From Molossus alvarezi (taxonomy: Eukaryota > Chordata > Mammalia > Chiroptera > Molossidae), in the NCBI GenBank assembly GCA_037176705.1, contig CM073907.1, forward strand, positions 9,889,001-9,953,000: 64,000 bases of DNA, given 5' to 3'. The translations under genes and the position numbers were made by a program. Positions 56,501 to 64,000 of the stretch are shown piece by piece (the stretch's first letter is position 1; each line of letters starts with the position of its first letter). The notes under the pieces were generated by a model that was not told the origin of the DNA, searched no databases, and saw nothing but the letters and a program-made list of their open reading frames with translations.

Positions 56501-58427
56501 ATAGCTTTATGGTCAGTCTTAAAAACAAGTGTGGTTAATCAGCATAATTTCAAACACGCTGCATATGTGATAAATGCGTTCTACACAAGGCAGGGGAAAG
56601 AAACACACATTCTGGGGAGATGAGTAATTCCAGAAGAGGGAAGGACACACAGACGCCAGTTATTGGTGATGAAACTTCATTGACAAGCGTATTAGAACCT
56701 CTCACATTGACTGGAGAGTTAAACTAAATGACCTATACGTTATTTTTCAAAAGGAGCCAAAATGCGGTTCGCAAAAAAAATAATGAAAATATAAAAACAG
56801 GAAAGGTGCATACTTTGATCATGAATCAGTAAGCTGAAAAACGTATTAGAAAGAAATCAGCTAAATCCCCAAAAGAACATTATTTTGAGTTGCTCAATGA
56901 ACACAAGCGTGGAATCCCCCATGGGAGATTTTCCATAAACTAACCATGTGAGAACAATACGGTCCAAGTAACCAACTGTGACAAAGATGATGTTAAATGG
57001 GGAACTGACAACCTCACATACTAAAAGAAAACAAATGAACTGCTCTTTCATTTAAGTAATTATGAAAACTATACCCTGCGACTCTCAGAAACAGATTATA
57101 ATCATTATTAAAGCCAAAAACAACGTATTAAAAATAGAAAGAAATGCGACGCATTCGTCCAAAAGCTAGCTCGTAGAGGGGGAAAAAAAAATACGTGAAT
57201 TCCCGGGAAATTCAACAAAAGGCTGAAAACAAACACCAGATGATCAGAAAGAGAACAGGACAGAGCAGGGGAGAGGAAATGAACACGCGTGGAGGCTGAC
57301 CTATTCCTTCTGCGTTAGAGATTAGGAAGGGCATCCAGGGATGGCCCTGGTGTCTGTTTTCATCTCCTTATTGATTAGGTTATACAATAATATAGCTAAC
57401 GGCACCTAATTCTTTGGATAGTCACTGGAAGACTGGGAGGGATGCATGAATTTTTAAAGACAGTTCTGAGTCAATTCCTGGTCACTGCCAACCCCCCTTG
57501 CTCTGAGACCTGGGTTAGTCAGAAGGCAGGCTTGGGGAAGGTAGGAGGCCATGGTACCTTCCTTCGAGGGTTGACTAGCCCAGAACGCTCCAGGAAAAGG
57601 GTGTTATTGCCTAACCTGGCCTCTGGCTGATTGATTTTCCCAGTAGGAGAAGAAGAAAGAACCAGGCAAGTTGAAAAGAGAGGTTACTGATGGCCAACGA
57701 CCCTGCCCCAGCCAAGGGCTTCTGGGAAAGCCAGAGTCCCTCCTTCTCTATTTCCAAAACAGGATTGACAGACGTGATAACCTATAGCCAGGGGGTTTGA
57801 AGAATCCATGTAATCAGCTGATAATCATAACAGATACTTAAAAAAAAAAAAAAACCACCCCAGAGATACTTAAAAAGCAGAGCAAGTTATGATGAATACA
57901 TATGTACATGGAAATAAAAGCTCCAGAAAAAAAACTCACAAAGTTCACAATAATTATCTCTGGGTGATTATAATTTCCTTCCTTTCTCTAGCCTCCAAAT
58001 AGTCTACTAGATGGAACTATTTTATGAAATGTCTATCTGGAAAAATTATGTGAATGCTGTTTAATAGTCTCACGGAGTTTTCATTTATAGAAAATGTTTA
58101 TTCCTTTCAGAGTCACCTTTCTGGGTTCCTGCTGTCCCATTGGGAGTGTGGGTGCATAACCAGAACCCTGTAACTTCTGGGGCTCAAGAACGAGGATCTG
58201 GGCTAAAGGAAACATCCTTAGCTGGGGTGCCTGCGATGGCTGAGAACCAATGGCACCTCTCACTGTTGTGTTTATCCAAGGAAAATAAAAGGACCATCGG
58301 GACAATGTTTCAGTGAATTTTAAGGCTATGATGATGTGATCTGCAGAGTCAAACAATCCAAGGGTTTTGCTGTTGTTTTTTTTTTTGGAAGCTTCTAAAA
58401 CATCGATTTGCACATTTTTCTTCCACG
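56501..58427. other. Unassigned sequence, 1.9 kb
   Basis: No firm repeat. An A-rich stretch with MER- or LINE-like AT-rich texture occurs at 56750-57260. Another A run lies at 57839-57854. The 170-codon minus frame at 58081-58593 lacks any known domain and overlaps a likely transposon relic. Confidence 0.35.
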
Positions 58428-58500
58428 TTAGAATCCCCTGCTGTCCAAGACATATCCCAGATGGATTGAATCTGAATCTCTGGGGGCGACAGCAATGATA
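58428..58500 (+). mobile_element. Possible hAT-type MER fragment
   Basis: TTAGAATCCCCTGCTGTCCA and TGAATCTGAATCTCTGGGGG resemble blocks common in several hAT-Charlie MER families. Only about 70 bp, so low certainty. Confidence 0.4.
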
Positions 58501-60335
58501 ACCTTCTCCCGACACAACGTTAGTAACACCTCCTTTGCAGGGACAGCATACAGGAGGCTCCCTGATAAAACGAGGTATACTGAGCATGCGCACTGGGGTC
58601 AGCTAATGCCTTGAACCTCGGGTTCTGGAGGGAGAAGCAGCCAACAGCCCAGTGATGCCTGGCCTGCCGGCCCTTGTTGACTCGGAAACCTCAAGTATTC
58701 TAGTTAATTAGCTCTACAGACAACCTGGGAAATTATTGGTTACAGATGACATGTAGGTAAGAAAGGCTAAGCAATAATGCAATAAAATATATAGAAAGAG
58801 TAGTTTACTCTTGTAACTGGTTTTGCCACTTATAAATGGTGTAAATTTACAACTATTTCTTTATTCTACTCTTGATGTTGTCCCCTTATGAGCAATCCAC
58901 ATGTCCAGTGACTTCAAAAAACAGAAAATACACATTGAATAAAAAATCAGGTTCAAGCTCTGAATTTCCACAAAACCTGATGATAGACTGAGGAATGCTT
59001 AATTGACAAAATGTCAACATTTGCCATCTGCCGCTGGGGCCATGAGGGTATCACCGACCCCACGAAAACCAGGAGACACAAGCCGGCTGGCAAAGCATCA
59101 ACAGCCAACCTCAACAGTCTGCAGGCGTGTATAAGAAGACTGTGCCCACAATATGATTTAATAAATGCTTCTATAGAAGACAGGTTTACAGATCGTTCTG
59201 TGACCATGACCTTCACCTGAATCAACCAACTGCTCTTCACTGAATGTGCTCATTTTCGATGCCAAGTTGTGTTACCAAGACCCTTGCACCAGTCAAGAGA
59301 GACCTGCTCAGGTCTCAGATCTGTTAGAAAAAGAAGAAATTTATAAGAATGACAAGATGCTACTTTCACGTCAGTGTCATAAGATGCTTTATGACATAAA
59401 ACATAAGATGCTTTAGATTTAGTTCATTCCAGCAGTGGTTACTTTTCATTAGATCTACAGAGTCAAAATAAAGCTTTTGAAATAGATTCTGTCAAAGATG
59501 AAATACCCGATACTATTAGAAATGTTGTAGCCAGTTCAGATCAACTTTTTGTTGCTTTGGGGGTAACGAAAGAGATATAAATTTGGTGCGATATAGTGTT
59601 GGAATAAAAGTGATATTTTACTGATTTAATAAATCTATGGTGCAGAAATACACCTCTTAAATTGGTGGTGGTATGTGTATAGCTCATAATTCATCAACAT
59701 ACACCTGCTGTGATGCACTAAAAATTAGAAGCAGTTATTGTTAGAACTGACAAATATTTTTGTATGCACACAAAGTACCTGAACTACAAATTTTATGCAC
59801 AAGACAAAATTGATGTTGAATTTAAAAAACAAAAAACCAAACACCACTGTGTAGTGGCAGGATGAACTTTCTCTCTTTGCTGCCCCCACCACTTAAATGT
59901 TGAAATATTTGAGATATAGAGAAATGTATTTATAAATAAACATAAGTGATGGACAAAGATGATGACATTTTTGGAAAAGCTTCGGTTCTATTTTGTTCAA
60001 TATCAGCTGAAAATGTGAATCAAAATATTCAACAAAAGGAGCACCCAGAGGTTTATTGGCAATCAAACAGGCAGGTCAGAAAACACTGACATTCACCCTG
60101 CAAAATCGAGGTGAAATGAACAAAATGAACATTGAGTGCTCAAATAGTGTAGATGATTTAATTTCAAACTCTAGGGCTATACCTTGTTACATCATGATTT
60201 GGGGAAAGAATTTTCAGCGCTGTTTTTATATTTAATTGGGTATGTTTCTATTCTGTACCAGAGAGAATGAAATTAAAAACAGCTATCATTTTGCAATATT
60301 TAAATTTGATAAAATATATGAAAGAATTGGAAATG
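58501..60335. other. Unassigned sequence, 1.8 kb
   Basis: No recognised repeat. The stretch at 59010-59880 is interrupted by stops in all frames and has an A-rich spot at 59822-59842. I considered a processed pseudogene but cannot name a parent. Confidence 0.35.
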
Positions 60336-60371
60336 GCCCTGGACAGTGTGGCTTGGTTGGCTGGGCACCAA
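60336..60371 (+). mobile_element. VES SINE head fragment
   Basis: GGCCCTGGACAGTGTGGCTT followed by GGTTGGCTGGGCACC equals the first 35 bp of VES. Loss of the 3' part is unusual for a SINE, so a deletion or recombination is likely. Confidence 0.6.
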
Positions 60372-60492
60372 TCAGGCTAGTATGTATCATTTACCTTTTC
60401 TTTCAGAAACATCTCTACCTTCATATTAATCTCCCCAATTCAGATAGACTTTCCCTTTTTTTGTTCTTAAGTCTCTTTAAGACCCTGCTCAA

Positions 60493-60749
60493 GCCCTGGC
60501 CAGTGTGGCTCAGCAGTAGATCATCAGCCTGTGGACCAAATAGTCTCAGGTTTGATTCCTGTCAAGGGCACGTACCTTGATTGTGGTTCATCCTCGACTC
60601 TGGTCGGGGTTGTGTGAGAAGCAACCAGTCAATGTGTCTCTTTCACATCGATGTTTCTCTCTCTCATCGATGTTTCTCTCTCTCTTGCTGCCACTCTATC
60701 TGAAGATAAATAGAAAATATCCTCAGGTGAGGATTTTTTTTTAAAAAAA
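60493..60749 (+). mobile_element. VES SINE with exact duplication
   Basis: GCCCTGGCCAGTGTGGCTCA, GGTTTGATTCC B-box variant, GGCACGTACCTTGATTGTGG, two copies of a CATCGATGTTTCTCTCTCTC block (60647-60683), then CTCAGGTGAGGATTTTTTTT. Exact 14-bp duplication AAGACCCTGCTCAA at 60479-60492 and 60750-60763. Confidence 0.95.
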
Positions 60750-60763
60750 AAGACCCTGCTCAA

Positions 60764-61974
60764 ATCCCAAAGATTTTATATAAGTTAAACAAACAGAATC
60801 TCTTAGGGTCTTATTTAATCACACATTGCACTATGTCAAGTAAAATAATTATTTTGCATACAACCAGTACTTACCAGAGCATATATTACTACAAATAGAT
60901 TATTTTTTCATTTTACATTGATTCTCTTATCCTCGGCCACGGGCTATAACCAAGATGGGCAAATTCACCACTTAGGGAGCATGGCAACATTTTGAATTTT
61001 TAGTATTTGTTTGTTCGCTGAGTACTTTTAAATCCTGAATTATTTACATGCTAAGGGGATGCTCCTGCATCAATATTACCCTACAATGCTGACAAAAAGA
61101 CTTGAATTTCCCTCAGATAATTATTCCTTTTGGCAGGAGGTGGACACAATGCTTGAACCACTGTGGTTTTTAAAAGGTCATATTCGGCAGCCACCATTTA
61201 TCCTACGTGTCTTTCAGGAAAAGACCAGAGTGATTCAGTTGACAGAACTCGATTCTATTTTCCCATAAAAGATTTCACAGATCTTCATAAGAGAGGCATC
61301 ATTTCCAAGTTGCACAGACCGGGAAGAAGGGGGAAATCAATAACACAGATTGAAAACAAGAAAAAGGAACACACTTGAGAAGCCAAACCAGCTCAGAAGA
61401 TAAAAGCTAAACAGAAGTAAATACTTATTTACCTAATTCTCAATCAAAATATCTTATGGGTTTGAAAAATGTTTGCTGTTTTTCCCCACCTTCATATTTG
61501 TGAACGCATAACTTCAGGAAGTAGAATTATACTTAAAAAGGGACAGTGTACTATTAAAGAACTATTTTTATATGTTTGATCAAACCCAGTCATTTTAAGA
61601 TAGAAAGTAAACATACCTCTCCATTACTGAAAATAGTCAAGAATAACAAAGAACATTCTCCTGAAATATAAAAATAAATTGACAATATTTAGTATAGTTA
61701 AACTTTTATCCTTTTTTGGTTAATCACATTTTGGTTTTTCCAGAACTAGAGCTGGAGTCTCAAAAAGGTACATAGAAATCTTCTGACTTGTTAGAAGAAC
61801 ATGGCAGCTATTTTAAACCTCTTTATAGTTTTAGTACAGTCCACATTTTGAGCATTTTCTGGCTTTGAAAATGTGGTATATTTATCCGTATTTTGGCATT
61901 TTGTGATGATTGAGGATTATGTCTGTGGTTTCAGAAAATCATGTACAATTTTGTTTATATTTCCAATGAACTGA
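60764..61974. other. Unassigned sequence, 1.2 kb
   Basis: No recognised repeat. Overlapping frames at 61059-61378 have no known domain. Confidence 0.4.
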
Positions 61975-61985
61975 GAGACTGCCTT

Positions 61986-62210
61986 TTTATGTTTTGTAAC
62001 TTTTTTTCCTTTATTGATTTTAGAGAGAGAGGAAGGGAGAGGGAGAGAGAGATAGAAACATCGATGAGAGAGAACATCAATGGCCGCCTCCTGCATGCCC
62101 CCCACTGGGGATCAGGCCCACAACCTGGACATGTGCCCTGACCAGGAATCGAACCAGCAACCTCTTGGTGCATGGGTCAATGCTCAACCTCTGAGCCACA
62201 CGGGCCGGAC
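61986..62210 (-). mobile_element. VES SINE with exact duplication
   Basis: Minus-strand copy with TTTATTGATTTTAGAGAGAG, AACATCGATGAGAGAGAACA, CCCCACTGGGGATCAGGCCC; head CTGAGCCACACGGGCCGGAC. Exact 11-bp duplication GAGACTGCCTT at 61975-61985 and 62211-62221. Confidence 0.95.
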
Positions 62211-62221
62211 GAGACTGCCTT

Positions 62222-62546
62222 CTCAAAATGGAACTATAACGCAAATACTGGAAAATCTTATACTTGAATTGCGCACATGGCCAAATTTTCACAAACTGGA
62301 CATACCGGCACCTGTTTGTTAGGGAAAGACGAACTCATGGGAAAAGATCATAATAAATGTGATCACTCGCATGCGCTCTAACGTTTGAATTAGAAAACCT
62401 CCAGGTGACTCAGAGGGCTTCCATTGAGGGCACTCAGTGGACTGGAGACCAGGAAACAGACTATGAATTTATTGGATCCAGCAAATTAGTTTATAGAAAG
62501 GTTCAGAGCCCCATTTTTCTTCAAATGTCATATTCGAAGTAAAAAG
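62222..62546. other. Unassigned short stretch
   Basis: No mobile element or exon recognised. Confidence 0.4.
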
Positions 62547-62559
62547 ATTCATGGTTCTT

Positions 62560-62783
62560 GCCCTGACCAGTTTGGCTCAGCAGTTAGAGTGTTGGTCTGT
62601 GGATGGAAGGGTTGTGGGTTTGATTCCCAGTCAAGGGCATGTACCTGGGTTGCAGGTTCGATCCTGGCCCCGGTTGGGGTCGTGTGGGAGGCCACCAATC
62701 TATGTATCTCTATTTCCCTCCCTCCCTTCCACTCTATCTAAAAATTAATGGAGAAATGCCCTCGGGTAAGGATTCAAAAAATG
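62560..62783 (+). mobile_element. VES SINE, older
   Basis: GCCCTGACCAGTTTGGCTCA, GGTTTGATTCC B-box variant, GGGCATGTACCTGGGTTGCA, GGTCGTGTGGGAGGCCACCA, CT-rich end, then CCCTCGGGTAAGGATTCAAA. Weak duplication (CATGGTTCTT at 62550-62559; CATTGTTCTT at about 62784-62793). Confidence 0.9.
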
Positions 62784-62793
62784 CATTGTTCTT

Positions 62794-63593
62794 TACACAT
62801 CATTATTAAAGGCAAAAGTGGAATCATTTTCCACTCAATGTTTTTAAATAATAGAACCCACACCTACATAGAAACTTTTCTATCTGCCCTATTTGTGTGA
62901 TGTAGACCTCAAGTAAAAAGGCATGTTTTCACACATAAAAATCAAACCCTGGGTTTTAACAATGCTTTAAATCTTTACCTGTATTACAAAAAAAATAATA
63001 CCGCGTTGATGGACTATCAATGAGGTTGGACGCTACAAGGCACTTACTAGACATCTGACTTTCTTCATTCATAAATTGCCTCTTTACCTATCTTCTTCTT
63101 GGACCTCTCTGCCTCCTTTATTGTTATTTATACACACACCGTTCCATTCTGCGGCTTGTATATCAATTTTGGTTTCATCTGTTGGACTGCAGAGAAGTTG
63201 GCTTTGCTTGGTTTCATTTGAGGTAGCCCAAGGTATCGGCCGCTTCCTTTTACGCCTTCTGAGCTTTACAACATGCTTCAAAAGCCCTTGTTGACCACAA
63301 GAACCAAGTTCCCAGGCTGTTTTCTCTGTACCCAGGGAAGGATGTGAATGAAGGCTCCCTCTCCGAGAGCCAATGGGCCGGAGGCCGAATCTGAGCACAG
63401 TGAAATCTGGCATCTTGGATCTCCTCTCTTGTGCTCTGAGGAGGGTCAGCCTGTCAGGAGCCCATGGTTATGACACTGTCACCTGGTCCCTTGTGGGCAC
63501 ATCCTGTACACACAGACATGGTTGGTACCCAAATGGATTTTTGCAGCAGTTCAGCCAAATGCATCAAAAACACCAGCTTTTAGTTTTCCTATC
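62794..63593. other. Unassigned sequence, 0.8 kb
   Basis: No recognised repeat. Frames at 63076-63413 on both strands are unassigned. Confidence 0.4.
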
Positions 63594-63607
63594 AAGATGG
63601 TCCCTCT

Positions 63608-63834
63608 TGCCTGTCCCATATGCTCAATGATTAGCGCTGACTCATGCACCAAGAGATCGCTGGTTCGATTCCTGGTCAGGGCACATGCCCAGGTTGTGGG
63701 CCTGGTCCCCAGTAGGGGGGGCATGCAGGAGGCAGCCAATCGATGTTCTCTCTCATCGATGTTTCTCTCTCTCCCTCTCCCTTCCTCTCTTTCTAAAATC
63801 AATGAAGAAAAAAAATTTTTATTTTTTGTTTTAA
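63608..63834 (+). mobile_element. VES SINE with B box and near-exact duplication
   Basis: The head is diverged (GCCTGTCCCATATGCTCAAT). Then GGTTCGATTCC (exact B box), GGGCACATGCCCAGGTTGTG, GGGGGGGCATGCAGGAGGCA and a CT-rich end with AAAATCAATGAAG. Duplication AAGATGGTCCCTCT at 63594-63607 and AAGATTGTCCCTCT at 63835-63848. Confidence 0.93.
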
Positions 63835-63848
63835 AAGATTGTCCCTCT

Positions 63849-64000
63849 CCCTCCTGAATGCACTTGGCCAATATGAGGGTCACAGGTTTCCTGGAGAAGT
63901 GAAGGGCTCCCTTTCAAAGGCTTCGTGAAAGGGACCCTGTCAAGCAGCAGGACACCCGCTTGAGACGGCTGAGGACTCCGAAATGGGTTGTGCTCCTTTA
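63849..64000. other. Unassigned end of window
   Basis: No feature recognised in the last 150 bp. Confidence 0.35.

Noticed and set aside
58081..58593. Minus-strand frame of 170 codons
   Set aside because: It is the longest frame not made of simple repeat. But it has no recognisable domain, overlaps a likely transposon fragment, includes a run of Lys codons from a T tract, and lacks splice or transcript support.
58990..59880. Possible processed pseudogene
   Set aside because: Some stretches look protein-like and an A-rich spot follows. But I could not name a parent, and no target duplication or consistent frame was found.

Overview
This window looks like nuclear DNA from a bat, most likely a vesper bat or another yangochiropteran. 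The main evidence is about 26 copies of the tRNA-derived VES SINE, spread over both strands. They carry readable pol III A and B boxes, CT-rich 3' regions and, in most cases, flanking target-site duplications. Older mammalian repeats fill in around them: L1 3' ends and ORF2 fragments, L2, MIR, an MLT1-type LTR and a MER5-like hAT remnant. I found no exon, tRNA, rRNA, CRISPR array or intact transposase. The window reads as intergenic or deep intronic sequence.

Layout. 1-7.15 kb: unique sequence with an L1 3' end, MIR and L2 relics and two VES copies. 7.15-14.93 kb: the longest VES-free stretch. It holds a 400-bp CT-rich array with a 132-bp higher-order period and a long AT-rich unique block with no repeat I recognise. 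14.93-28.5 kb: dense VES, split MIR, L2 and a minus-strand L1 ORF2 fragment. 28.5-36 kb: an L1 ORF2 fragment, a small CpG-rich patch with a TATA-like motif near 31.8 kb, L2 and MER5. 36.0-36.9 kb: a nest of three VES copies. 37-41.3 kb: L1 3' ends and a VES inserted into a truncated VES. 41.3-49.5 kb: unique blocks, an L1 3' end, and an L2 split by L1. 49.6-51.6 kb: an unusual inverted repeat (arms about 95-105 bp, about 830 bp apart) with purine and pyrimidine tracts on the arms and an AT-rich island, followed by MIR and MLT1. 52-64 kb: VES, an L1 interrupted by a VES, GT/AC microsatellites and unique sequence.

No genes act together here. What can be read is repeat history. MIR and L2 are oldest, L1 pieces interrupt an L2, and VES copies interrupt L1 and other VES copies. 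VES sequences fall into at least three groups, separable by B-box sequence and 3' end. All repeat names come from recognising consensus features by eye, without a database search, so boundaries are approximate to about 5-20 bp unless a duplication is given.
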